NCBI GenBank assembly: GCA_024636955.1 | Contig: JAGXGB010000058.1 | Span: 1-59,962, forward strand | DNA from: Bacteroidales bacterium | Lineage (GTDB): Bacteria > Bacteroidota > Bacteroidia > Bacteroidales > Lentimicrobiaceae | Reading direction: 5' to 3' | Length of the DNA: 59,962 bases | Part shown: piece by piece, positions 35,994 to 44,791 of the stretch | How positions within the stretch are numbered: the first letter of the stretch is position 1 | Layout of the letters: each line of letters starts with the position of its first letter | Made by a program: the position numbers and the translations under genes | The notes under the pieces: generated by a model | What the model was told of the DNA's origin: nothing | Database searches by the model: none | Seen by the model: only the letters and a program-made list of their open reading frames with translations

Positions 35994-37706
35994 ATGAAGC
36001 ACTTCACAATTCCAGTTTTCATTCCAGAACTTGCCTGCCCAAACCGATGCGTGTTTTGTAATCAGAACAGCATTTCAGGATGTTATGAGCAGCCCGATTT
36101 AAAGGAAGTAGAAGATATTATTGAGTCCAGGCTCAATACAATATCTTCAGGGAAAACTAAGGGAGGTGTGGATGCCGTGCATATCGGGATAGGTTTTTTT
36201 GGAGGAAATTTTACAGGCATTGACGAAGATCTGCAGAGGAATTATTTATCCATAGCATATAAATACCTGAGTGAGGGTAAGATAAACGGCATAAGGCTTA
36301 GCACCCGACCTGACTATATCACTACATCGTCGCTTAAATTACTTAAAGAATATGGTGTAACAACCATAGAGTTGGGGGCCCAGTCGTTGGACGATCAAGT
36401 ACTTAAACAGGCTGGACGAGGTCATACAGTTGCCGATATTGAAAATGCTTCACGACTTATTAAAGAGCATGGATTTGAACTGGGACTCCAAATGATGACA
36501 GGCCTTCCCGGTGATACATCTGAAAAATCCCTGAATACCGCCAGGAAAATTGTTGCTTTAGGTGCTTCCTGCACAAGGATATACCCTACCCTTGTTATCA
36601 AGCACACAGAACTTGAGCAGCTTTGGCTAAGCGGTAACTACAAACCGCAAACACTTGAAGAGGCAGTAAAGCTGACCGCTGAATTACTTGCCATCTTTAA
36701 GGATGGAGGAATAAAAGTGATCAGGGTGGGATTGCATCCTTCTGAAGATCTGATAAAAGGTAATGACATGCTCGCCGGTCCCTTCCATGTGTCGTTCAGG
36801 CAACTTGCTGAAACTGAACTTTGGCGCAAAGAGCTGCAGAAGCTTATTGATAGCAGACCTAAAGGGGGCAACATCGAAGTAAAAGTTCCCGATGGTCAAC
36901 TTAATGAGGCAATAGGATTTAATGGCTCAAACAGGACTATGCTCGAAAAGCATTTTAAAAAAGTTGTTTTTGAGCAAACCCAAACTGTTGTTGATAATAG
37001 GCCAATAATTATTGCCGATAAACGTACCCCTCTTCCCGCCAAAAATATATTAAAACAAATTGGTATTCTTACACTTATTGAAAGTGAACCAACAGTTTAT
37101 AAAGCTATTGCAGGTCATCCTGATATATTTATCTGTCAGGGTAGTGATGCAGTTGTTGTATCTCCTTCCTTACCTGAAAACATCATACATCAACTTGAAC
37201 TTAGAAATTACAAAATATACAAAGGAACTGCTGTACCCGGTAAAGCTTATCCGGCAAGTGCCATCTACAATGCTGTAGTCACCGATGATTTGTTGATACA
37301 CAATCTTAAAATAACTGATCAGTCAATTCTGAAAGTATTCAGTTCCCGTAAAGCTGTGCACGTTAATCAGGGGTACACCCGCTGCAACCTGCTGCATCTG
37401 AATAAAGGTTTCATAACATCCGACAGGGGCATCGAGAAAACGCTAACTGCTGAAGGTTTCAATATGCTTTATGTTGATCCTTTACCGGTTGTACTAAAAG
37501 GACACAAGCATGGTTTCTTTCCGGGCTGTTGTGGTGTAATGGATAATTCCGTTTTGATCTGTGGAAGTCTGAATTATCACCCACAGGCAGAAGAGATAAG
37601 GGAATTTATCGCTTCAGCCGACATGAAAGTACATGAACTGTTTGATGGTAAATTAACTGATATTGGAAGTATTCTTGTATTTAGCAAGCAGCCGCTAATT
37701 CAGTGA
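35994..37706 (+). CDS. Radical SAM protein fused to a GME-fold (DUF6873-like) domain
   Basis: 570 residues in two parts. The first (about 1-330) is an Elp3-like radical SAM domain, with the 4Fe-4S motif Cys15-x3-Cys19-x2-Cys22 (CPNRCVFC), VHIGIGFFGGNFTGID and TTIELGAQSLDDQVLKQAGRGHT. The second (about 335-570) resembles the DUF6873 guanidino-modifying-enzyme fold: DNRPIIIADKRTP, HPDIFICQ, VNQGYTRCN, GFFPGCCGV (Cys512, Cys513) and LTDIGSILVF. These two parts are, as far as I know, separate neighbouring genes in other bacteria. The substrate is unknown; a modified arginine or tRNA-related role is speculation. The ATG at 35994 follows an exact TATCTTTG element at 35982-35989. Confidence 0.8.
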   Translation: MKHFTIPVFIPELACPNRCVFCNQNSISGCYEQPDLKEVEDIIESRLNTISSGKTKGGVDAVHIGIGFFGGNFTGIDEDLQRNYLSIAYKYLSEGKINGIRLSTRPDYITTSSLKLLKEYGVTTIELGAQSLDDQVLKQAGRGHTVADIENASRLIKEHGFELGLQMMTGLPGDTSEKSLNTARKIVALGASCTRIYPTLVIKHTELEQLWLSGNYKPQTLEEAVKLTAELLAIFKDGGIKVIRVGLHPSEDLIKGNDMLAGPFHVSFRQLAETELWRKELQKLIDSRPKGGNIEVKVPDGQLNEAIGFNGSNRTMLEKHFKKVVFEQTQTVVDNRPIIIADKRTPLPAKNILKQIGILTLIESEPTVYKAIAGHPDIFICQGSDAVVVSPSLPENIIHQLELRNYKIYKGTAVPGKAYPASAIYNAVVTDDLLIHNLKITDQSILKVFSSRKAVHVNQGYTRCNLLHLNKGFITSDRGIEKTLTAEGFNMLYVDPLPVVLKGHKHGFFPGCCGVMDNSVLICGSLNYHPQAEEIREFIASADMKVHELFDGKLTDIGSILVFSKQPLIQ

Positions 37707-37731
37707 GTTATTGAATAATAACTTTCTAACT

Positions 37732-37763
37732 CTTGAATACCATCTGTATTTGGATTATTTTTG
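37732..37763 (+). promoter_or_regulatory. Predicted promoter of dnaG
   Basis: CTTG (37732-37735) and TATTTTTG (37756-37763), an exact TAnnTTTG, are 20 bp apart. The TTG start of dnaG is 21 bp downstream. TTGAATA also occurs twice at 22-bp spacing here (37711 and 37733), the same period as the intergenic arrays. Confidence 0.5.
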
Positions 37764-37783
37764 ACAACCAATAACTTATCAGC

Positions 37784-39745
37784 TTGATCCCAAAAGAAAC
37801 CATACAGGATATATTTGAAGCGGCCCGCATAGAGGAGGTTGTTGGTGATTTTGTTCAGCTGAAAAAACGGGGATCAAATCTTCTCGGACTGTGCCCTTTC
37901 CATAATGAAAAAACACCCTCTTTCACTGTGTCATCGGCCAAGGGCATTTTCAAATGCTTTGGTTGTGGTAAGGCAGGTAACTCGGTTAACTTCATCATGG
38001 AGCATGAGAAGTACTCCTATCCTGAAGCCCTTAAGTACCTTGCGAACAAGTATCATATAGTCGTTGAAGAGCAGGAACCATCGCCCGAAGACAAAATAGC
38101 TGATACTGAGCGTGAAAACCTTTTCAGCATTCATTCCTTCGCGCAGAAGTTCTATACCGACTTCATGATGACTACAGAGGAGGGCAAGGCTATAGGTCAC
38201 ACCTATTTTCTGGAAAGAGGTTTCAGAGCGGATATTATTCAGAAATTCCACTTAGGTTTCGCTCCATTAGCATGGGATTCGTTTACAAAAAGCGCTATTA
38301 CCCATGGGTATAAAGAAGAACTGCTGGTAACTTCAGGGCTCACAATCAACAAGGAATCAAAGCTTTATGACCGCTTCCGGGAGCGTGTGATGTTTCCCAT
38401 CCATAACCTCACCGGTAAAGTCATTGGTTTTGGTGGAAGAATTCTTATTTCCGACAAAACCAAGCCGAAGTATGTAAATTCCCCTGAATCGGAGATTTAC
38501 AACAAGTCGAAAAGTCTGTACGGCATTTTCTTTGCCCGTGGAGCCATTGTTGCCAAGGACAATTGCCTGCTGGTTGAAGGTTATACTGACGTGATTTCTC
38601 TGCATCAGGCAGGAATAGAGAATGTTGTGTCTTCATCAGGTACTTCCCTTACTACCGAGCAGATAAGGTTGATAAGCAAGTTTACCAAGAACATTACCAT
38701 TCTATATGATGGTGATCCTGCGGGTATAAAGGCGTCATTCAGAGGCATCGACATGATTCTTGAACAGGGAATGAATGTTAGGATAGTATTATTCCCCGAT
38801 GGTGAGGACCCTGATTCATACGCCCGGAAGCACCGCTCATCAGATGTGGAGGCATTTATAGCCACTGCTGCCGACGATTTTATTGCCTTCAAAACCCGGT
38901 TGCTATTATCAGAAACCAACAATGACCCTATTAAGAAAGCCGGCCTTATACATGAGATCATCCAGAGTATAAGCCTCATTGCTGACCCAATTATCCGTTC
39001 ACTCTACATTAAAGAGTGCGCTGGTATTATGAGTATGGGAGAGCAAACTTTACTGAATGAGCTTAACCGCTTGTTAAGAAAGAAGGTTCTGAAAGGCCAT
39101 TCCTCTGATGCCTCAAGGGAAAGGGAAGAAGGTGTTGTTGACCAACCGATATTCGAAATTGAGCAGGAACCGATCTTAAAAGCAGACGACTGCTCAGCAC
39201 AGGAGCTTGATGTAATTAGGCTGTTATTGCTATACGGGGAGAAAACAATTGATTATGTCCATCAAACTTCACCCAATAAAGAAGAAACCACAAATATGAC
39301 CATTGCACAGCTTATATGCAATGACATAAGGGCCAATCAGGTAAGTTTTGATGATCCGGTTTATCAGGAAATCTTTGAAGCTTATGCAAAAGGTGTTGAT
39401 GAGAATGATGTGCCAGATGACAAGCTATTTTTCCAGCATGCAAACCAGAAAGTATCGAGTTACGCAATTGATATTATCACTCCACGGTACGAATTAAGCC
39501 CCGGATGGGAAGAGTTCAGGATCACTGTTCCCCAGGAAGAACAACGCCTTCAGGAGGTCTCATTACGGGCAGTTCTATCACTCCTTCACCGGAGGCTGAC
39601 CATGCTTATTACCTCAAACCAGAAGGAATTAAAAGAACTGTCAGACGATAGTGAAGAGTGGGCAGATCATCTCTCACGCGATATCTTCCTCAAGCAAGCC
39701 CGCAATGAGATAAGCAAAAGACTCGGGAGAATCCTCAATAATTAA
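37784..39745 (+). CDS. dnaG: DNA primase
   Basis: This primase synthesises RNA primers at the replication fork. 653 residues. The N-terminal zinc domain is CPFH...CFGCGKAGN, the RNA-polymerase domain follows, the Toprim domain has LLVEGYTDVISLHQAG and ILYDGDPAGIKA, and the C-terminal region ends in helices that should bind DnaB. The start is a TTG at 37784: the conserved family N terminus (M)IPKETIQDIFEAARIEEVVGDFV begins there, and no ATG or GTG exists nearby. The use of TTG may keep its expression low. Its stop codon overlaps the first base pair of a 22-bp array. It is convergent with the GH3 gene. Confidence 0.97.
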   Translation: MIPKETIQDIFEAARIEEVVGDFVQLKKRGSNLLGLCPFHNEKTPSFTVSSAKGIFKCFGCGKAGNSVNFIMEHEKYSYPEALKYLANKYHIVVEEQEPSPEDKIADTERENLFSIHSFAQKFYTDFMMTTEEGKAIGHTYFLERGFRADIIQKFHLGFAPLAWDSFTKSAITHGYKEELLVTSGLTINKESKLYDRFRERVMFPIHNLTGKVIGFGGRILISDKTKPKYVNSPESEIYNKSKSLYGIFFARGAIVAKDNCLLVEGYTDVISLHQAGIENVVSSSGTSLTTEQIRLISKFTKNITILYDGDPAGIKASFRGIDMILEQGMNVRIVLFPDGEDPDSYARKHRSSDVEAFIATAADDFIAFKTRLLLSETNNDPIKKAGLIHEIIQSISLIADPIIRSLYIKECAGIMSMGEQTLLNELNRLLRKKVLKGHSSDASREREEGVVDQPIFEIEQEPILKADDCSAQELDVIRLLLLYGEKTIDYVHQTSPNKEETTNMTIAQLICNDIRANQVSFDDPVYQEIFEAYAKGVDENDVPDDKLFFQHANQKVSSYAIDIITPRYELSPGWEEFRITVPQEEQRLQEVSLRAVLSLLHRRLTMLITSNQKELKELSDDSEEWADHLSRDIFLKQARNEISKRLGRILNN

Positions 39746-39809
39746 GTATCAATTCATTACCTGTTAAGTAACTATTCTTTACCTATTGAGTATCAATTCA
39801 TTACCCGTT
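39744..39809. repeat. Three exact 22-bp units filling the dnaG/GH3 gap
   Basis: Units begin at 39744, 39766 and 39788. In 11-bp halves they are AAGTATCAATT/CATTACCTGTT, AAGTAACTATT/CTTTACCTATT and GAGTATCAATT/CATTACCCGTT. Units one and three match at 20 of 22 positions. The array starts inside the dnaG stop codon and ends 3 bp before the GH3 stop, so it is the entire intergenic region. Confidence 0.9.
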
Positions 39810-39812
39810 CAC

Positions 39813-42335
39813 TTAAAGTTGAATCTCCACACCTGGCAATCCCATTTCAGCAGAGGAATGACCTGCAAATACAGTGTATTTTCCCAGATCAGCAATCCAG
39901 TCTTTCTTGTCAGGATCATACCTGCTAAATGAACGCTTGTTAAGTTTAAAATCAACCGTTTTCTCTTCACCGGGAGCAAGGCTCACTTTTGCAAAACCCT
40001 TTAACTCCTTAACCGGCCTGTCAACTGCGGGTTCATGAGGTGCTATATATAGTTGAACCACTTCGCTTCCTGCTCTTTCACCAGTATTTTTCACTTTAAG
40101 GCTCACGTTGTAAGTGTAATCCCCGGTTTTATCTACTTTCAAATCACTATAGCTATATGTAGTATAGGAAAGTCCATGCCCGAAAGGGAACAATGGCTTT
40201 ATGTTATTTTTATCAAGATAACGGTAACCTACATAAATACCTTCATGATAAGGAGCTTCAAGTGATGGATCCATATAGCCCTTGTATGCAGGTGATTGAT
40301 CATAAGAGGCAATATAGGAAAATGGAAGTTTACCTGAGAAGTTCTCTTCACCGAATATCAATTGTGCAACAGCATTACCACCTTCCTGTCCCGGGAAGAA
40401 TGCCTGAATCATAGCAGGTACCTTACTGAACCATTTGCCTGTTAATACGGGTGTACCCGAATACATTACCACAATCGTGTTGGGATTGGCGGAGGCGACA
40501 GCGCTAATAAGTTCATCCTGCCCTGACAGAAGTGCAAGCCCACCCGTGCGGTCATATCCTTCTGACTCAATGTACTCAGTTGACCCCACGAAGAGAATAG
40601 CCACATCAGCAATTTTAGCTGCATTTACAGCTTCAGCAAGCAAGTTGTTACGCACCCTGGAGCTCTTATAATCCCATCCGAACTGGATGATTTCTGATCC
40701 TCCATTCTCAAAATATTCAACTTTAACTGGATACGACTTTCCTGCAATAAGTACAACCTTGGCTGAATCTATTGTTGTGCCATGGTCTGTCCAGTTGTCG
40801 ATAATAAGCTTATCATCAATATACACTCTCACACCATCATCGCTTGCAGTAAAAAAAGTGTACCCCCTGCTTTCAGGTGGAATTATAGTTCCGGTCCATC
40901 GTATTGAGAAATGGTCTCTTCCCAATTGTTCTATTGGTGCAGCATCATTCCATGAGAAGTCGATGATCGGGTCTATGCGTGAATGTATCGGATCACCTGA
41001 TAACTCCATGTTATTATAAAATTCTGCTTTCAAGCCCTGCTGACCATTGGTTTTGAGGAAATCAGCAGGTACCGGGGTTACCGGTGTAAGTGGTAATACT
41101 GATCCGAGGGCATAAGTAACTTCAGCCCTGCTATTGATATAGTTTGTGATTCCTTCAAGCGGTCCAATACTGTAATAAGGGCTCACATGCGAACTTCCTC
41201 CGCCACTGGTTGGAGCGCTTTTTGCCAGAGGTCCAATCAGTGCCACCTTCTTTATTTTCTGGAGATCCAACGGCAGTGTCATGTTTTCATTTTTGAGCAG
41301 TACCATACTGTTAACTGCCATTTCCAAAGCTAAATTTTTGTGAGCATCACTATGGAATATGGAGGTATCAGCAGGCTGCTCACTTTCTTCTTTATCAAAT
41401 AACCCTGCTTCAAACTTTACCCTAAGAATTCTGCGAACCATTTCATTAATTGTTTCTTCACTTATCTGTTTTGAATTGATGACTTCTTTCAACTTAGCAA
41501 CAGTAAAAACCTGGGCAAAAGGCATTTCAAGATCAAGACCGTGATTTGCTGCATTTACAGTATTGTGAGTAGAAACCCAATCGGAAACAACCAAACCCCT
41601 GAATCCCCACTCATCTTTTAGTATCTGATTTAACAGCCTGTCATTCTCACTTGCCCACCAACCGTTCACTTTATTGTACGATGACATAACCGTATAAACA
41701 CCGGCTTCTTTAACGGCAGCTTCGAAAGAGGGCAGATAGATCTCACGCATTGTTCTTTCATCAACCTTAACATCAACTTCGGTACGTCGCCATTCCTGGT
41801 TATTCAAGGCATAATGTTTAATACTTGCTATAACACCATTGCCCTGTAGCGCTTTTACATAATTCACAGCCAGTCGGGATGTTAGATATGGATCTTCACC
41901 ATAACTCTCAAAGTTGCGACCCCCAGCAGGGAAGCGATGGATATTTACACAAGGACCCAGTAAAAGATTGCGCCCTTTGGCAAGAGTTTCTTTTGCCAGT
42001 GCTTCGGCATAGCGTTTCGTGAGAGCAGTATCCCAGGTAGCTGCAAGTGAAACGCCTGAGGGGAAAGCCGTTGCCCGGTACCATCTCACCCCTATTGGCC
42101 CGTCAGTCATTTTAAATCCCGGTATTCCCAACCGTTCATTAACAGGAGTATCAAATCCGGTTGCTGAATCCCCAACTATCTGAGCTAACTTCTCATCGAG
42201 GGTCATTTGCTCTAACAGATCTTCTACTCTGTCACTATAGCTGGCATTCTTATCTGTATATACCGGCATTCTATTGCAGGCTATAATGAAAATTAACAGT
42301 ACTAAAAAATGGGAAATTGTGCTGTACTTATTCAT
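39813..42335 (-). CDS. bglX: Glycoside hydrolase family 3 lipoprotein with PA14 domain
   Basis: An exported beta-glucosidase-type enzyme, 840 residues. The signal ends in a lipobox (FIIAC), so it is anchored in a membrane, probably the outer one. The catalytic (beta/alpha)8 domain contains the nucleophile Asp in GLVVSDWVSTHNTVN, preceded by KHYALNNQEWRRTEV. The second GH3 domain follows with an inserted PA14 carbohydrate-binding domain (QGLKAEFYNNMELSG to EIIQFGWDYKS). The C terminus is the fibronectin-III-like domain (SEVVQLYIAPHEPAVDRPVKELKGF). PA14 insertion is known in GH3 enzymes cutting plant or microbial beta-glucosides. No SusC/D pair is adjacent, so the substrate is open. Confidence 0.93.
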   Translation of the reverse strand: MNKYSTISHFLVLLIFIIACNRMPVYTDKNASYSDRVEDLLEQMTLDEKLAQIVGDSATGFDTPVNERLGIPGFKMTDGPIGVRWYRATAFPSGVSLAATWDTALTKRYAEALAKETLAKGRNLLLGPCVNIHRFPAGGRNFESYGEDPYLTSRLAVNYVKALQGNGVIASIKHYALNNQEWRRTEVDVKVDERTMREIYLPSFEAAVKEAGVYTVMSSYNKVNGWWASENDRLLNQILKDEWGFRGLVVSDWVSTHNTVNAANHGLDLEMPFAQVFTVAKLKEVINSKQISEETINEMVRRILRVKFEAGLFDKEESEQPADTSIFHSDAHKNLALEMAVNSMVLLKNENMTLPLDLQKIKKVALIGPLAKSAPTSGGGSSHVSPYYSIGPLEGITNYINSRAEVTYALGSVLPLTPVTPVPADFLKTNGQQGLKAEFYNNMELSGDPIHSRIDPIIDFSWNDAAPIEQLGRDHFSIRWTGTIIPPESRGYTFFTASDDGVRVYIDDKLIIDNWTDHGTTIDSAKVVLIAGKSYPVKVEYFENGGSEIIQFGWDYKSSRVRNNLLAEAVNAAKIADVAILFVGSTEYIESEGYDRTGGLALLSGQDELISAVASANPNTIVVMYSGTPVLTGKWFSKVPAMIQAFFPGQEGGNAVAQLIFGEENFSGKLPFSYIASYDQSPAYKGYMDPSLEAPYHEGIYVGYRYLDKNNIKPLFPFGHGLSYTTYSYSDLKVDKTGDYTYNVSLKVKNTGERAGSEVVQLYIAPHEPAVDRPVKELKGFAKVSLAPGEEKTVDFKLNKRSFSRYDPDKKDWIADLGKYTVFAGHSSAEMGLPGVEIQL

Positions 42336-42507
42336 TGTCGGGGTTTTTGATTGTTTTTTAGAGGCTTTGTTAAACTTGAATCACGCTTTTTATAATCCAT
42401 ATTAAAAGTAATGTGTTTTTCTTCTAATGTCAACAAGTTTAACCCAAGTCTAAAATTTTCCTCCTTTCAAAAACTTGAAGTCAGGATTTGTTCGGTTCAT
42501 ATTTCCT

Positions 42508-42599
42508 CTACCATTTCTCTACCATTGGTCTACGTTTGCTCTACCTTCTGTCTACCCCAGGGGTAGACAAATGGTAGAGCAAAGGTACTTTAAAGGTAA
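42508..42599. repeat. Palindromic 11-bp lattice array, large hairpin
   Basis: CTAC lies at 42508, 42519, 42530, 42541 and 42552; then GTAG at 42563 and 42574, GTAC at 42585 and GTAA at 42596. All nine are exactly 11 bp apart. The direct half switches to its reverse complement at A42559 without breaking the lattice. Arms 42531-42558 and 42560-42587 match at 25 of 28 positions, and the inner 15 bp (CTACCCCAGGGGTAG) are perfect. Transcribed or extruded, it would form a nearly 28-bp hairpin. It lies in the 451-bp gap between divergent genes. Confidence 0.92.
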
Positions 42600-42650
42600 T
42601 TGTAATCTTAATATAGCTGTAATGAATCAATACACTTTTTTAGCCTCTTA

Positions 42651-42666
42651 ATTTGCAACTGCAAAT
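42651..42666. promoter_or_regulatory. Perfect dyad upstream of the 42787 lipoprotein
   Basis: ATTTGCA-AC-TGCAAAT is a perfect 7-bp inverted repeat with a 2-bp spacer, about 120 bp before the lipoprotein gene. It is the size of a dimeric repressor operator. The rest of the 42336-42786 gap holds the palindromic array and AT-rich sequence. Confidence 0.5.
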
Positions 42667-42786
42667 ACCAATAATTGTTAAAGTAATGAAAATCAGACAA
42701 TAACAGTAAACTAAATAACACTGTCTCGTCGTTATTGCTTTTACTTAAAGCTCGTTTAGTTTTATACTCACTTTAAGAATCAAACT

Positions 42787-43344
42787 ATGAAACCCGAAGT
42801 AAAAAATATTACAAATGTTTTGATTGTGTTTGCTGTGTTTCTAATAGCAGCATGCTCAAATACTGCTAAGTTCCCGGTTTCCCAGGTTGCACCTGAGGCT
42901 GAGATCAAAGCAAAAACACGCGTTGACCAGGATAATAATAAGGTGCTGATAATCAATGCAAAGAATTTGGAAAGTCCCGGCAATGTTGATCCAGGCAGCA
43001 CTGAATATGTTGTATGGATAGAAACCGATGATCAGGGATTAAGGAATATTGGAAAGTTAGAGAGTAAAGATGATCACACCGCTGTCTTTAAAGTCGAAAC
43101 TCCCTATGAATACAGTGAGATCATTATAACTGCCGAGAGTCGTGCAAACGTATCTCAGCCATCAGGACCTGAGATAGCCAGAGTTGAGATACCTGAATAT
43201 ATGGTGGCACCAATACCTGATGCTCCACCACCAGGTGATTTTGAAACTGATACAACTATGTTTGAGTCGCCGGGCATTCAAAATCCTACTATGTATGAAT
43301 CGCCGGGCATTCAAAATCCTAACGATACTTTGTTGATCAGGTAA
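42787..43344 (+). CDS. Lipoprotein with tandem C-terminal repeat, paralogue of 11365
   Basis: 185 residues. A signal ends in the lipobox IAAC, then NTAKFPVSQVAPEAEIKAKTRVDQDNN and an Ig-like domain (STEYVVWIETDDQGLRNIGKLES), clearly paralogous to the lipoprotein at 11365. It differs by a Pro-rich linker (VAPIPDAPPPGDFETD) and two near-identical eleven-residue repeats (MFESPGIQNPT, MYESPGIQNPN). The repeat is a 33-bp duplication at 43258-43323. It is convergent with the two-component system at 43412. Function unknown; an envelope-stress accessory role is only a suggestion from position. Confidence 0.8.
   Translation: MKPEVKNITNVLIVFAVFLIAACSNTAKFPVSQVAPEAEIKAKTRVDQDNNKVLIINAKNLESPGNVDPGSTEYVVWIETDDQGLRNIGKLESKDDHTAVFKVETPYEYSEIIITAESRANVSQPSGPEIARVEIPEYMVAPIPDAPPPGDFETDTTMFESPGIQNPTMYESPGIQNPNDTLLIR
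43258..43323. repeat. 33-bp in-frame tandem duplication
   Basis: Units 43258-43290 and 43291-43323 share a 20-bp identical core (CGCCGGGCATTCAAAATCCT) and encode an eleven-residue repeat. 33 bp is both in frame and three times 11. Confidence 0.85.
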
Positions 43345-43411
43345 TTTCAATATAGTCTGCTATGTAATTAGCACTCTTAATTTCAATTTAAAAAAGCATC
43401 AGTTAAGGGGA

Positions 43412-44791
43412 TTAGATAGAAATATAAGGTATGAAGATGGTAACTTTTGTTCCAACATTCAGCTCAGAGACCAAAGAGATTTTCCCCTTATGGATATTAA
43501 GAATTTTGTCTGTCAGGGATAGGCCTAAGCCATGACCAGCCATTTTCCTGGCATTACCAGCCCGGAAAAATGGATGAAATATATTTTTAAGATCATCGCC
43601 AGGAATCCCAATTCCTTCATCGGTGAAAGAAACTACTATATATTCTCCTTCAATTGATAAAGTAACATCTACAGCTTTTTGTGAGGAGTACTTGCATCCA
43701 TTATCCATAAGATTGAGTATAGCGATCTTAAGCAAATGATCATTGCCTAGTAACGTTAGCTTATTTTCAGGAAAGGCAGGATCATTAAAGTGGATAGAGA
43801 CTTTATAATCGCTTTTTCGGTTAGTAAGCCACTCCCGGGTTTCCCATAGTAATTCATCAATACGAAGTTTCCTGATTGATATTTCTGATATGTCAGAATT
43901 AGCCTTAGCAAGGTCGAGTAACCGGTTCGAAAGCTCTATGAGGTTCTGGGTATCTTCAAGTATTGAGTGCAATATTTCATCATATTCTTCACTTGACCGT
44001 TGTTTCATTAATGACACTTCAATGTTACCCTTTATGGAAGTAAGAGGAGTACGAAGTTCGTGGGATGCGTTTGACACAAAACTTCGTTGAACTTCAAATG
44101 CTGATTCCAGCCTTTCAAGCATTTTGTTAAATGTGATTGCTAAACGGGCAATTTCATCAGTTCCATTACCCTCATTCACTCGCAGATTCAAACTTGATAT
44201 AGAAATCTTCTCTACCTGCTTAAGCACATTTGAAATCGGCTTAAGCGCTCTATCTGCATAAGCTCTACCAAACAGAAAGGCAAATCCTGTACTTATAATG
44301 AAGCCTAATATGAGAATCCATTGCAGGTTTTCTAACTTACTATTTCCAAATTTATCAATAGCCGATGCAATTACAACAAACCGGTTATACCTGTCAGTAT
44401 ATAGAAGCCCAACTACCTGGTATTCGCCTTGAAAGTACTGCACTTCTTTCTCAAGCCTTATTTTATCAAGTAGATCAGTTGATACATGAATGGAATCTTC
44501 ATCGATACTGTTATATATCTGCTCATTCCTAAAGTCATAAATCACAACTTTTTCATTATGAAGGGCATTTATAGCATTCCTATCAATCACTTTTAGCAGC
44601 TCATAATCAACCTCCTTTACTTCAATAAGAAGCCTTGCAGTAGTGCGGGCTTTGTCCTTAAGCCTTGAATAGAACTCTGATTTATGATAAGAAGCGGAAA
44701 ATGTATAAATGCTAACTGAAAATATGGTTAGTATAAGGGCAACAATAAGGGCAAATTGCATGGTGAGCCGTGTACCAATATTCCGGTTCAT
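43412..44791 (-). CDS. Sensor histidine kinase (HAMP/HisKA)
   Basis: 459 residues. Two transmembrane helices (about 10-30 and 157-175) flank an extracytoplasmic sensor of about 125 residues. A HAMP linker (about 178-230) and the HisKA domain with His244 in FVSNASHELRTPLTSIKGN follow. The ATPase domain has NLMDNGCKYSS (N box), VSFTDEGIGIPGDDLKNIFHPFFR and GHGLGLSLTDKIL (G boxes). It resembles CusS- or ArlS-type kinases, although no metal-binding motif is seen in the sensor. Its start overlaps the regulator's stop by 4 bp (44788-44791), so regulator and kinase are co-translated. Confidence 0.95.
   Translation of the reverse strand: MNRNIGTRLTMQFALIVALILTIFSVSIYTFSASYHKSEFYSRLKDKARTTARLLIEVKEVDYELLKVIDRNAINALHNEKVVIYDFRNEQIYNSIDEDSIHVSTDLLDKIRLEKEVQYFQGEYQVVGLLYTDRYNRFVVIASAIDKFGNSKLENLQWILILGFIISTGFAFLFGRAYADRALKPISNVLKQVEKISISSLNLRVNEGNGTDEIARLAITFNKMLERLESAFEVQRSFVSNASHELRTPLTSIKGNIEVSLMKQRSSEEYDEILHSILEDTQNLIELSNRLLDLAKANSDISEISIRKLRIDELLWETREWLTNRKSDYKVSIHFNDPAFPENKLTLLGNDHLLKIAILNLMDNGCKYSSQKAVDVTLSIEGEYIVVSFTDEGIGIPGDDLKNIFHPFFRAGNARKMAGHGLGLSLTDKILNIHKGKISLVSELNVGTKVTIFIPYISI

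Noticed and set aside
42369..42443. GTTAAACTTG and CAAGTTTAAC inverted repeat
   Set aside because: The arms match perfectly, but 55 bp of unstructured DNA separates them in a very AT-rich region, so chance is likely.
43345..43411. TAATTTCAA repeated at 43342 and 43378
   Set aside because: The spacing is 36 bp, not a multiple of 11, and there are only two AT-rich copies.
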